From Progne subis subis (taxonomy: Eukaryota > Chordata > Aves > Passeriformes > Hirundinidae), in the NCBI GenBank assembly GCA_022316685.1, contig JAKJHU010000026.1, positions 3,658,501 through 3,722,500 of the forward strand: a stretch of DNA of 64,000 nucleotides, in the 5' to 3' direction. Below, one piece after another: positions 36,531 to 47,612 of the stretch (within the stretch, counting starts at the first letter, position 1; every line of letters starts with the position of its first letter). Both the position numbers and the translations under genes were made by a program. Below the pieces are notes generated by a model. The model was given only the letters and a program-made list of their open reading frames with translations. It had not been told where the DNA came from and did not search any database.

Positions 36531-38329
36531 GAGAAAAATTTGCACTATGTTTTAGTAGTCGTGTTTTGTAATTATATCAAGCACTAATGTAGGATCAAAG
36601 TTGAATTTTGAAATTTGCTGAGCTTTGTAGTAGAGCTCCTAGTTGTTGAAAAACCTATAATTTGTGGGACAACAGTGTTTAGTACAGGACTGTAGAATCA
36701 GTTAATACCTAATCCCAGTGGTTCTCTTAACTGGATTAATCTAAATTCCAACTAGAGTAGGAAAAAGGACACATCTGTATTTCTGAAAGAGGAAGAAACT
36801 GAAGGGAAGAGAAACAAAGGATAAACTTCTTGGTAGCTTCAAAATTCTGAAAGCTTAGATTGACAGCATTTTTGTTTAGAAGTGTCAAAGGAGAAAGCAA
36901 GGTTAAAAGCCATATGATGCTGTACACAGCGGTACCCTTCAGCACTGTATCTGATGGGGGTTCTCCCCCATAAAGGCTAATGTGTAGACACAACCTCCTT
37001 CCTATTCTGAAGTGCCTAGCCTTGTGTGTCTATCACTCTTCAGCGTGCTTAGCACAAGTGGTAGATCATAAGATTTTATTGAAGGTTTCAAAATTCCAGT
37101 GGATATAAGTCTCTGGTATCACCAAGATAAAAGCCCCTCTCTGCTGCCCTTCTGTTTCATTCCTCTAGCCAGACAATAAGACAACTGAGGAAATGGAAAT
37201 GAGAGTCAAGAAACAAGTTGATTCTTACTCTCCTTATTTTTATGTAAAGAGATACTGCAGTCCCACAAGCCAACATGCTTCCATGTAGGTAATGACATGG
37301 TTGCCATTTATTTAATAAAAACACCATCTACTGGAATGCTTCTCAGGATGTGCTTTTCTTTTGCCATTTACTTATTATCACCCACTGTAATTAGTTAGAA
37401 TTAAGAAAAATCAAGTTTATGACCAGTATGTTTAATAGTCCAAATAAGCAACAAGAAATAGCCTCGTGTTAGATGGTGGCAAGCAACGAAGCAGAGACAT
37501 ATGTTTGTTCTGTTCCCCAAGCATAAACAGAACACCGAGTTTCCCTGACTAATAAATTTACTTTTATTTTAATTAAAACAGAACATTTAGTTACATTTCC
37601 TCTGTCCTGTCAAAGAATTAAATAGATAAATGGCTAGCAGGAGAAAAAATGACAACATTTTCTTTAGTGCTCCAACTGCACTTACAACTGATTACTACCC
37701 ATCTGTTCACTAAAGGTGTAGGAAAGGAATATTGTATAAAGCCTTATTGGTTTGATCCCATATCTTCCAAAATGAAAAAAAAAAAAAGTTTTTCAAAAAG
37801 TAGAATTTGTCAGATATGTTTTGGTATAATATTAGATAAGCTGTTGTCATTCTTTTATACTTCTGATTCTTTCTACCATTAAATAAAAGCTTCTGGAGAG
37901 TGGCTCCCCTTGAGGAAATGATTGCAACGGCAATTCTATAGATTCCAGCCAAGAAGGAACCATAAAGCAAACAATCACATGCAATACAAAAGACTCCACT
38001 CACTTTCTCTGGTAGGAAGCCTAACAGCCAAGGTTTGATTGATGCATATAGTCCAGGGAGGTTCTAATTTTGCTTTAAGAAACTGAATAACTGAATTATC
38101 AGCCATTTCTCTTGATATTATTCTTTTCTAATGGTTAATGGTCCTGTGTTTGGTAACTCAATTGACTGGCTTTCAGGAGTTTCTAAGAAAATATGTTCCA
38201 TCTACTGATAAAATGCCTCATTCTTTCGGTCATTTTAGAGGTGTTTAGGTAAATGGGAGAAATACAAAATAGGACAGGATACAGTGTTCAGTGGAGCGAC
38301 TGTCATCAGATACTCTGGGAAGATTCCCT
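36531..38329. other. AT-rich non-coding DNA between CR1 copies
   Basis: No repeat family, exon or RNA gene is recognised. The two overlapping frames at 37649-38003 are under 100 codons and unidentified. Confidence 0.5.
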
Positions 38330-38985
38330 CTGCCTGATACAGAATAACTGAAAGGTTTGGGTTGGAAAAGACCCTTAAAGGTCTTTTGCATCTTTAAAGG
38401 TCTTTAAAGGCCTTTTAGGTCTTTAGAGGTCTTTGCCCTTGCCTCTGCCATGGGAAGGTACACCTTCTGATAAACCATGTTCCTCAAAGCACCATCCAAG
38501 ATGGATTGAACACTCCCAGCAGTGGGCATCCACAACTTCTCTGAGGAACCTATGCCAGTGCCTCACCAGTGAAGAATAAATCCAATCTAAATGTACCCTC
38601 TTTTATCTTGAAGATACTGTCCCTTGTCTTGATACTACATGACCTTGTCATGATCTGTAGGTGCCTTTACATATTGCAAAATTGCAGTAAAGCCTCTCTA
38701 GGGACTCCTTCTGACTGAATAACCCCAACTCTCTCAGCCTGTCTTCACAGGGGAGGTGCTTCAGCCCTTTGATCATCTTCATTGCCTTCCTCTGGACTCA
38801 CTCCACTAGGTCCATGTCCTTATTATGCTGGTGTACCCCGAGTTGTACTCAGTATTCCAGACAGGAATTCTCACAAGGGCAGAGTAGAGGGGAAGAATCA
38901 CCCTCCTAAACCTGTTTGTCATGTTTCCTTTTATGCAGTTCAGGATGCAGTAGGCTGTCTGGGATGCAAGTGTACATTGCTATCT
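38330..38985 (-). mobile_element. CR1 LINE with 3' end, antisense
   Basis: The left end is the element's tail: AGAATAACTGAAAGGTTTGG and GTTGGAAAAGACCC are the complement of the CR1 terminus. It continues with CCATGTTCCTCAAAGCACCA, CTCCCAGCAGTGGGCATCCA, CAACTTCTCTGAGGAACC, CTCAGCCTGTCTTCACAGGG, GAGGTGCTTCAGCCCTTTGA and CTTCCTCTGGACTCACTCCA. It ends near ATGCAGTTCAGGATGCAGTA. This is the longest CR1 copy in the window. The tail carries a local expansion at 38377-38436. Confidence 0.92.
38377..38436. repeat. Local TTTAAAGGTC expansion inside a CR1 tail
   Basis: The AAAGGTCTTT sequence of the CR1 tail recurs about five times as variants (AAAGGTCTTT, AAAGGCCTTT, TTAGGTCTTT, AGAGGTCTTT). Most CR1 copies have this word once, so it probably expanded by slippage after insertion. 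Confidence 0.8.
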
Positions 38986-39149
38986 ATTAAACAAAAAGAT
39001 AAATTCTTCAGCAACTGAAAAAGTGCAAACCATGTCCGTCTTCCAAAAACATTAAGAGGGAAGATCCACAGAACCACAAGGCTGATCAAACTTATTTGCA
39101 TCTGTACATAATTTATAGAGCAAGTTGTCCCAAAAAAGCTTTTCAGGAC

Positions 39150-39500
39150 AGCAGTCTGACTTGGATTGGCAAGTACGGATTTACTAAGAGAAAATCTTCC
39201 CTGACCAACTTGTCCTCTCTGATGAAATAACTGGATGTAGACAGCAGGGCAAATACCTTCCCTCAACCTGAGTAAAGCTTTTGGCACATTCTCTCCCAAT
39301 ACCCCCATAGTCATACTAAGGATTTTATTGGTTGGATGGAACATAAAGTAGTGAAAGTTTGGCTGGACTGCAAAACTCTGAGAATAACATGTATCAAGAG
39401 TCAATATTGATCTAGACACTATTTAGCATCTTTGTCAATAACATGAACAACAGGACAGTACGCAAGTTGACAGATGAAACTGCATTGGAAGTTTGAAACT
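39150..39500 (+). mobile_element. CR1 LINE reverse-transcriptase-region fragment
   Basis: This comes from the ORF2 region, not the tail. It has GGCAAGTACGGATTTACTAA, CCTGACCAACTTGTCCTCTC, TGATGAAATAACTGGATGTA and AGTAAAGCTTTTGGCACATT. It continues with TTATTGGTTGGATGGAACAT and ATCTTTGTCAATAACATGAA, then AAGTTGACAGATGAAACTGC. The last part corresponds to the F-A-D-D region of the reverse transcriptase, here damaged. Frameshifts and stops leave no usable frame. It starts about 165 bases from the antisense copy on its left and points the other way, so it is a separate insertion or one arm of an inversion. The left edge may extend to about 39060. Confidence 0.82.
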
Positions 39501-41521
39501 GTAAAACTAAGCTAGATATCTTAAAAATAGACCAGAACTTCCTTTTTCTTTTCCTGTATTGACAATAGCAAAAGTATTTTGTGTGTTAGTCACCTGTAAC
39601 AGCTTTGCATGCCAGTCACCCAAAGAACCAGCCATTCTCATTTCACACGTGGTAAGAACTTCTATTCTCAGTTGGCTGTGCTAAAGAACAAGTCAATTTC
39701 TTAGATTTATAGGTTCTGCAATAAGGAAAAAAAAAAAAAATAAAATCATGTATTACTAAAAGGGCTGGACTTACCTGTACGGATGAAAATAACAGACTAC
39801 ACAGTAAGAAAACTACTAGTTTTACAATATTCATTTTTAGTGCAGCAGAAAAGTATGATCTAAACCCATAACACTATTTAAACTTATGATTGATAAGGAA
39901 GAGTTAACCAGTTGTTCTTTAGAGAATTTTTAATATAAAAATATTTTACAAGGTTTTTTCAAAGCTAAAGGTTTGTTTACTCTCTCTTTCTAGTTCTTTT
40001 TAATACAGGATTAAAATATTATCGATTATTATCAATTACTATAGATTACCTACAGATTACTGATCTTTTCTAATTCTTCTAAATGATAATAGAAGTGGAG
40101 CTTCATTGCTGTAAATGAAAACTCAGTGTACACTATGCATAAATTCACACATATAACATTTCACTCCTTGTATTTTACCACTTACAGTATGTGGGCTATT
40201 GTATATTCAGATATTTTAAGGTTATACTAGGTAATATTAATTTCATTTAATATTAATTTATTTTGACCTTACATGCTGTGTTATGCCACATCTAAAAATA
40301 TTTTTGTCAGTGGCATTTAATGGAATCAGTACATCACCATAGCCTAAATGAACAGGCAAAAATCGATCTCCAGCAATGTTCTTTTGTTGTCCCAATGAAA
40401 TACCAGTATTAATAAACATAATAAACATTATTAAATTTCAACACAGACATTAATAAGTTTGAGGTTTTACTTCCATGTCCAAGACCTAAGTCCTTTAATA
40501 TACCTTTTAATTAATAATGCATTTTTTAATTTCTTTGCTTATGATGTAGTGTGGTTTTTTTAAGCCTATCTACTGTAAAAAGATTCATAACTATCACCAA
40601 AGTTGGAAATAAACCACATTTTATCTAATGTTAGTTATTAATGTGCTTCTGTTGAGTTTCTGAAAACCTAAGTTCAAAGAGCCTGCTACAGAACATACAT
40701 TTCCAAAGCTAGTTAGGGGACAGCTCAGAGTTTTCTGCCTGGAAAGTGTAGAATTTCTCTGGAGTCCTCATATTACTAAGGGGAAAGAAGAAGGATCCAG
40801 AAGCAGAAACACTGCATGAAAGCAGCTGCCTTCCAAGGTAGTCCAAAACCTTTCCCAAGCCGACGGTGAAGGCAGGCGATGTACAAAGTGCATCAGCCAT
40901 CTGCACTGATGTGATCCCAAGGGGAACTGCACACCTGAGGGCAACAAGGCACGCAGCAATCACACACCCTGCTGGCACTGAATGCATTACACCAACCACC
41001 AAAAGCTAACCCAGGAGTACATACACACAAGGGAAAGATGCTGGAATACCTATACTGCACGTCAGGGGCTTACACTTGCAAGACAATAATTGATACACAG
41101 AAATTATCTTCAACTGTTTTTTTTCCCCTCTCTCTTTTTTAATCTCATCACACTTCTACCTCCTGTGAGTAGGGTTTGCTCCTCATTTTTACAATGGAAA
41201 AGAACTCTTAAGAACCTCTTGCTCAGTTAGATTTACTCAGTGAGTTCAGCAGTACAACAGAACAGGGAAACACACAGCCCTTAGCATCTTTAAAGGGTGA
41301 GCAAGCACTGAGGATAGCTCTGGAAGGGAGAACACATCAGAAGGCATCTGAAAACAATCTGGTTTTCAGACCAGCAAAAGCCAGCTCCAGAACTGATAGA
41401 TATGATAGCTTTAAACTGCTGATAGCAGGGAGAAGCATTCATATAAAGGGATGAATTATACAAGTCTACAGTCAACTTAAAAAGCCTTGGTAGAACTTTG
41501 ACAAGAGTTAGGAAAAGGGAA

Positions 41522-41545
41522 TTTGTTTGTTTGTTTGTTTGTTTT
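41522..41545. repeat. TTTG tetranucleotide repeat
   Basis: Five consecutive TTTG-type units followed by TTTT. Confidence 0.93.
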
Positions 41546-42006
41546 CCAAAGAATGTCTCATTTCTTTCACTATACTCTTCCTTCAAACACAACTAATGAT
41601 AGGTAATGCAAAAACTTTTTAGATAAAACCAAACACTAGTGCCTGATATGGAAACGGGAACTATTTAATTATTAAAGCTACCATCATTTAAGCATTTAAA
41701 ACATCCTAAATGCAACTAAAGCAAAGTAATAAATGTATAATAATCACACATAGACAGGAAAATATGCAAATAAAACCTCACAATGAATAATTTAAAAAAA
41801 AATGTTTTACAACAAAACCTCATAATAATAACTTAAAAACAGATTTTCTTCTTAGCTATACTTAAAACAAAGCTTAGTTGTATTCTGCAATGGAAAGAAA
41901 GTCAATCATCTGTATACAGAAATTGGTTCTGGATTTCAATGTCTTATATGTTATGTAGTTTATCAAAACAGGATCCCATGTCTTCACTGCTGGTGTGATC
42001 TTATGA

Positions 42007-42011
<5 letters not shown>

Positions 42012-42038
<27 letters not shown>
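42012..42038. repeat. Poly-A tract (27 bases)
   Basis: This is a pure run of 27 A. Confidence 0.97.
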
Positions 42039-42040
<2 letters not shown>

Positions 42041-42564
42041 AAATAGGCCTAACTATGAAAAGAATGAGCAAGAAGTGATGTTTATTGAAGCATAATATGC
42101 CAAAATTTAGGACTGTTAAATTCATGTCAGTCTACTGTGACTTAAAAATGTTAATTATCTTGCAAAATAGATACTATTTCATAATGTCAAGGAAATATCA
42201 AGAACCAGTTATGACTGCTTATTTTTAGAAATTCAAATCTTATTAGTGCCTCAGAGATATCACCATTTTTTGTTCACATTGAGCTTTCCTCCCATGCAGT
42301 TCCTAGGTAAACCCAAAACATCTCCTGAAAGACATTCCTGGCATACCTTAGAGTAGATAAAGTGTCTTTATACCATGTTGCAGGTATCAATATGCTTTAA
42401 GCACTAGTCTGTCTTTTCAGCTAGCACATTTTCTTGAAGATTAGCATGTTGAACTGATGTTTTGTGTGAGGGGCTCCAGTGACAAAACAAACAAAATGCT
42501 CTTCATTCACAATTTTTAAAATAACAAAACTGGAATGATTACAGAGATTACATTTCTGACTTGC

Positions 42565-42735
42565 CTGATAAGTTGGATATAAATGCCAGTATAATAAAGT
42601 TGTGTCAGTGTCAATGATGACATCCTCAAAATTGAAGACACTCTCCCCCATGTTACATAGCTGCCAGATGAAAGATGCATGATCATCAACAATACACTTT
42701 TGCTCTTTCCTATGGAGATAGTCTTCAGACAAATT
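42565..42735 (-). other. Unidentified candidate exon (57 codons)
   Basis: The minus strand has an open frame of balanced composition, Asn-Leu-Ser-Glu at its start and Tyr-Pro-Thr-Tyr-Gln at its end. It begins right after CTGATTTCAG, an acceptor-like site, and ends at CAG followed by GCAAGT, the consensus of the rare GC-type donor. The length, 171 bases, is exactly 57 codons in phase 0. It contains His, Trp and Cys residues not typical of AT-rich chance frames. I do not recognise the protein. The frame stays open to 42421, so an exon boundary is not forced. It may be chance. Confidence 0.12.
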
Positions 42736-43429
42736 CTGAAATCAGTTTATTTATTTCCTCTGATTAAAGAAGCAGGCAAAACAAACTGTAAAGCCTCTAA
42801 TTACGAAATTCATATTTCTATACTATCTTTAGCTTCATTATGACCCTCTCTTTCTTTTGCCCTTTTCCACCATTTGGTTTCTCAGGGTAACAGAATGTGG
42901 GAAAATGGCTGGGGGTAAAATCAGAGAAAACTGAGAAGTTATATTCACACACTAACAGGACTTTGTACAGAAATTTTAGGGTGACATGCAGTTGCATCCT
43001 GAATAGGATGCAATCACCATGCCTGATTTGCCCCAAAAGACATTCTAAGAGAAATTAAATGGAGTGTGGAATAGAGTGGAGACACTGCAGCCAGGCTTTG
43101 TTAAAATCCTCGCAAGTGAGGGACCTCAGTGGTACCTTGTATCTGATAATCCCCATATCAGGTATTAATCAAGGGAGAAAAAAGATGTTTTTCTGTTTAA
43201 CCAGCAGCCATGGGGAGATCACAGATGTCATACTGTCACACCTCCATCCCAAAGCTATCCACCACCACCCTTCACAGAGAAGCATTCTGTATTTTATTGA
43301 CTATATTTTAGTATTTTACATATACTAAGTGCAGCAGTACATATGTGCTACTGGAGTTACTCCAGCTCCACCTAGACATAAAGAAATAGTATAAAAGTAA
43401 ATTAAGAATGGGACAAAGTTAGGGAACAC
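42736..43429. other. Non-coding DNA, nothing recognised
   Basis: Frames at 42818-43036 (minus) and 43059-43328 (plus) are under 90 codons with no recognisable similarity. I see no repeat family here. Confidence 0.5.
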
Positions 43430-43765
43430 TGCCATGTAATTTTTGGAATAAGTTGATGGGCTGACCCCATCTTCTTCCCCATAAGGGCTCCTATCGGGTA
43501 AGAGCCATACTCTTATGCGCGTTGAATGATTATCTCAAACTAACTTGTGTTAGGGATTAGAGCTTGTCAGTCTATTGCTTTGAATACACTTTTTCAGTCT
43601 GATACTATCACTGACAAGCCGCAAACCTTAACCTGTCACAATCTTATTAATAAAGAGTGTGCTGTGAACTGTTAGTGTGAGTACTTCATGGGTGCTGGCA
43701 GTCACTGTCAGCAGGTAGCGTACTCAAATAGAGATGTGGAGACCTGGGAGGGAGTCTGTTGGCTT
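43430..43765 (+). mobile_element. Possible old LTR fragment
   Basis: The stretch opens with TGCCATG and carries AATAAA at 43649-43654. A GT-rich GTGTGCTGTGAACTGTTAGT follows, then GAGTACTTCATGGGTGCTGG. This resembles R-U5 arrangements of avian ERVL-like LTRs as I remember them. I found no target-site duplication and the right edge is a guess. It could instead be an unrelated sequence with a chance AATAAA. Confidence 0.35.
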
Positions 43766-45223
43766 GTGACGCTGACCAAGGTCAGTCCAATCACTCTCTT
43801 ATCTAGAAGACTTCAGTGAAGGGTCTCCATAACTGGATGCTGACAGACTGGTTGGACACAGGATCTCAGCTTTCTTGGGGATGCTGAGTGTCTTTATCAA
43901 CAAAGAAGGTTTGAGGAAATCCCTCTTCACATGACACAGTATCTTTGGTATCTCCTGTACTCCATTGCTTAATAGCAAGTGAGAGCTTCAATATAATTTT
44001 TTTTCAATGGAACACATGGTCATTATTTTTATCACTTTGTAGAATTTTTTATTTTCTTTCTTTACATTCCACTGATTTCAGTGCCATCATACACCTCAAA
44101 AGAAACACTGGTGTTTTATACAACTTTAGTTTTTGTCATCATTATACTAGTTTAGCCCCTGGATTCTAAAAAGGTTAATATGCATGGCCTAATTATTTTA
44201 GAGTGAGCAGCTTCTATGATTGAGCAACTTTCCATGTGCTTGCAGGATCTCTAAAAGGTTTCTGCTGACCTGCTTGCACTGTTTTTGTTCTAAAAGTACA
44301 CTTTTAGAACTTTTATATAGTTTAGATTTTACAAATGTTGTCACAAACTTCAATTTTGAGACACATACCACTATTTCTTAATTAGTTAAAATAATGTTTT
44401 CATATTTAGCATTAATCACTTGTGACAAAAAAAGGCTTTTGTTGTAATCTGTGTATTTCTTACAATGGTAAAAGAAAAACGTTCAGCAACAAACTGGAGA
44501 TCATTTTGTAGTGAACACTAGAGATACATTAAAATAATTTATGTTAAATATTTTATGAACTCAAGATCAAGTCCACTATGATATTACACTGAGGAAACTC
44601 ATAGAACATTCAATTCACTATTAGCTTCACTGAATCTACAGTAAGTGAGAGTTTGCCAGCTCCTTACTTCTCAACCAAGTTTTAAATCATCTACTTTGAA
44701 CTGTGTCAACATGATTAATTACAGAAAGAACTCATTAGTGAGACTTCCTAAAAATACAGAGATTACTGGAACAGGAATTGGGAATTAAATTCTGTTACTG
44801 TTACCAAATCTCACTGTTGTTTCCACATGCTATTTACAAATTTACATTATAGTTGGTAGCCATCTAGGAGTTGGATGACTATAGAAAGATGGAAATGTGT
44901 CAGCAGATTTAAGACAGACAAAATAACACATCTTCAGCATACAAATTGGAGGTAAAATAGTCCTACCGTGGAGACTTATTTTCATTGTGTGTAAAGTATT
45001 ACAGTGTTCTGCATGTTCTAGGAGTAAACAACTGTCAGACAGTGTAGCTCTGCAAGGATATGTGTGTATACATCTGACTGCCAAAGCAAGGAAAAGGTAC
45101 TTGGGGACCACACTGTGCTAAAATGAGGATTTTGAGATGCACTCACAAAAGGGACTCACTGAAATGATTCAAGGTAACTTCTTTTTTTATCTGTCAAAGG
45201 ATCTTATGCAATATACAATATTT

Positions 45224-45225
<2 letters not shown>

Positions 45226-45258
<33 letters not shown>
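45226..45258. repeat. GT dinucleotide repeat
   Basis: About 16 GT units followed by TTTTTG-type units to about 45287. Confidence 0.95.
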
Positions 45259-45259
<1 letters not shown>

Positions 45260-45724
45260 TTTTTGTTTTTTGTTTTTGTTTTTTTTTCATTATTTCTCTC
45301 TTATTTCTAGGGATGAAACAGAGATATATTTGTATTATATTCCCTTGAATAATGATACCATTCAATTCCCTAGCCTTCCTTATACAGGCTATTTTTTGAC
45401 AGAAATAGTAAAACCTTATTTTTAAGCCTTTTTGTCTGCCAGCAGCTCTTGCAGAATTTCAGTGAACTCTATATGCTCTTAGTATTAAAATTTCATCTTT
45501 ATCTTTCAGTACTGATGTTTTTAATAGGTGTCAAATAAAGTTAGGGTTCAGAGCTTTCAGCTATTATTTTTATTCATACTATATCCTCTTTGCCTATTTT
45601 CAGTGTCAATGTAAAATTATTTGATTTTTCTTCTAAATTGCTCTTTTTCAGTCTTTCTTGTTTGCATTTCTTCGCTTTGTTCTCAGTATTAGATATGTAA
45701 ACTTGAAAATATTTGCTGGCTTGT

Positions 45725-45808
45725 TTTGGGGGTTTTGTTGGGTTTTTTTTTGTTTTGTGTTTTTTTGTTGTTGTTGGTTTTTTGTTTGTTTGTTTGTTTG
45801 TTTGTTTT
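45725..45808. repeat. T/G-rich low-complexity tract ending in TTTG repeat
   Basis: T runs broken by G pass into GTT units and then about six TTTG units. Frames across it on either strand are low complexity. Confidence 0.92.
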
Positions 45809-46314
45809 CCCTGTGGATATTTCTTTCATTTGCACTCACATTTTGAAATTCACATAACTTCTTGCACGCATTTGTATTCCTGGTACCTTTTTTGTTTTTT
45901 CCTGGCTGAGTAAGGTTGCTACAGCATTATGTTATTCCTTGAAGACCAAGAAAAGACCTCTTTTAGCTATAAGAGCTCTGTTGGAATAAAATCCATATTT
46001 TGGGCTCCTTACCTATGCTCTTCCTTTTCAAAGGATTGGGTAGATTAAAAAGTTAAAAGAAAAAGGTTCTATCCCTTTTCACTCTTTGTAATTGTCGCGT
46101 CAAACGATTGTTGCTGAATACCGAGATTCTTTAAAGTTGGCTATACTGAAGAGGAGGAGAATGTGATTGACAATTTTAATCCCCAAGCACAATGGCCTAT
46201 TCTGTTGCCAAAGTACAGCAAGTTCTTTGTGGTCTGTGCAGAGCTTTCTTGAGAATTGATGGGGACCATAAAGTGAGCTACTGCTTTCATTACATTGCAC
46301 TTCAAATGCAAGTG

Positions 46315-46331
46315 TTTTTTTTTTTTTTTTT
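46315..46331. repeat. Poly-T tract (17 bases)
   Basis: This is a run of 17 T followed by CTCCAGCTGC. Confidence 0.95.
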
Positions 46332-47299
46332 CTCCAGCTGCATCTTCTCTGATATAAATACAAACCTAGATTTACTTGTGCATGTCTACACAAAGTAGTA
46401 CATCACACAAATGCTTGCAAGATAATGAGTGACAAAACAGCAAGAATGAGTGCTCTTTTTGGCATAAGTGCAGGCTAATACAAACATAAATGCTTCTGAA
46501 ATTGATTTAGGGTGACTAGTCTTTGGGAAATGACCTATCAGAAAGACATAGAACATTTCCATGAATTCAAAACACATTAAATAAAAATTTTCAAGGGAAA
46601 TAATTAACTGATGACGCAAGAATGATATATCTTTATTTCACAAGAAGGAAAGAAAGTTTGTTTGGGATGATCTGAAGAGACAGAAACAGATGAAGCCATC
46701 CCATATGAAGCATTCTCTAAAAAACATAGAGAAACAAAGATTTCAGCCTCCTCAAATATTTTTTTCATTGCGTCCATTTTTACAGAGCCTGACTGACCCC
46801 TCAGACTTGAGTATCTGTTGCCCACTTTACAGATATACAACAAGAAGGATAAAAAATTTACAATATAACAAACCATTCTAATTTAAATTGAATAACTGAG
46901 AAATTTGACCTTTAATACTGTGGTATACCATGTTCTTCAGATAAAATTATGCAAATCAGATCTTTGGGATATTTATTATCTCTTATCTCTGGATATAATA
47001 CTAAAGCTCTTTGTTTGAAATAAATGTGATTTAAGTATTTCTTTAAATTCTTTGATGAAAATAAATTTATATATCTTTTTTAAAAAGCAGACCTTAAGGG
47101 GGGAAAACAAAGCAGAGAAGGAAAATTTACAATAAGTTCCTTTTCACAACTAGTTAGATGTAATAGAAGCTGATGAAACAGTGAAATTATCATTAAGATG
47201 ATACAGTTGTACTTTTGTAAGTAGATCCCATTTTCAGTGCTTCCAAAACACTGGAGCCCAAGGTTGTCTCCCAAGGTTGTCTCATCAACCTACATATAG

Positions 47300-47612
47300 A
47301 GTTTTGAAGGGAGGGTGCAAAGAGGAAGGAGCACAGTGGTGCCTCGTGGCAGGACCAGAGGCAATGGTCACAAACTGAAATGCAGGAGGTTCCCTCTGAA
47401 CATCAGGAAACAGTTTGTCAACTGTGAAAATGACCAGTTAGTGGCAAGGGTTGCCCAGGAAGATGGTGGCATATCCATCCCTGCAATATGCAGATGTCGT
47501 CGGTACATGGTCTTGGATCTAGGTGTTCCTGCCTGAGCATGGGTTTTGGATTGGGTGACCTCCAGAGGTGTCCACAGGCTTCAGCCCTCTTGTGATTCTG
47601 GTATTCTGTTCC
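47300..47612 (+). mobile_element. CR1 LINE 3' fragment with tail
   Basis: The fragment reads GACCAGAGGCAATGGTCACA, AACTGAAATGCAGGAGGTTC and CCTCTGAACATCAGGAAACA. It continues with GTTGCCCAGGAAGATGGTGG and GGGTGACCTCCAGAGGTGTC, and ends in TGTGATTCTGGTATTCTGTT. The tail is the diagnostic CR1 terminal repeat. The wording CACAAACTGAAA.GCAGGAGGTTCCCTCTGAACATCAGG points to a different subfamily from the copy at 6235-6507. A 73-codon frame within it (47315-47536) is not a gene. Confidence 0.9.

Larger units (their letters stand above)
39501..42564. other. AT-rich non-coding DNA with one GC/CpG-richer patch
   Basis: Mostly AT-rich unique sequence. The patch at 40700-41080 is clearly higher in GC and has several CG dinucleotides; see findings. 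A TTTG repeat lies at 41522-41545 and a 27-base A tract at 42012-42038. The minus-strand frames at 40709-41002 and 41290-41592 are about 100 codons and unidentified. Confidence 0.5.
43766..47299. other. Non-coding DNA with GT and TTTG repeats
   Basis: No gene is supported. Microsatellites at 45226-45258 and 45725-45808 and a T tract at 46315-46331 are listed separately. Frames such as 44842-45111, 46100-46393 and 46604-46876 (minus) are under 100 codons and unidentified. Confidence 0.5.

Noticed and set aside
38940..39419. 159-codon minus-strand frame
   Set aside because: It runs antisense through a plus-strand CR1 reverse-transcriptase fragment and into the neighbouring CR1, so it is a shadow of mobile-element sequence.
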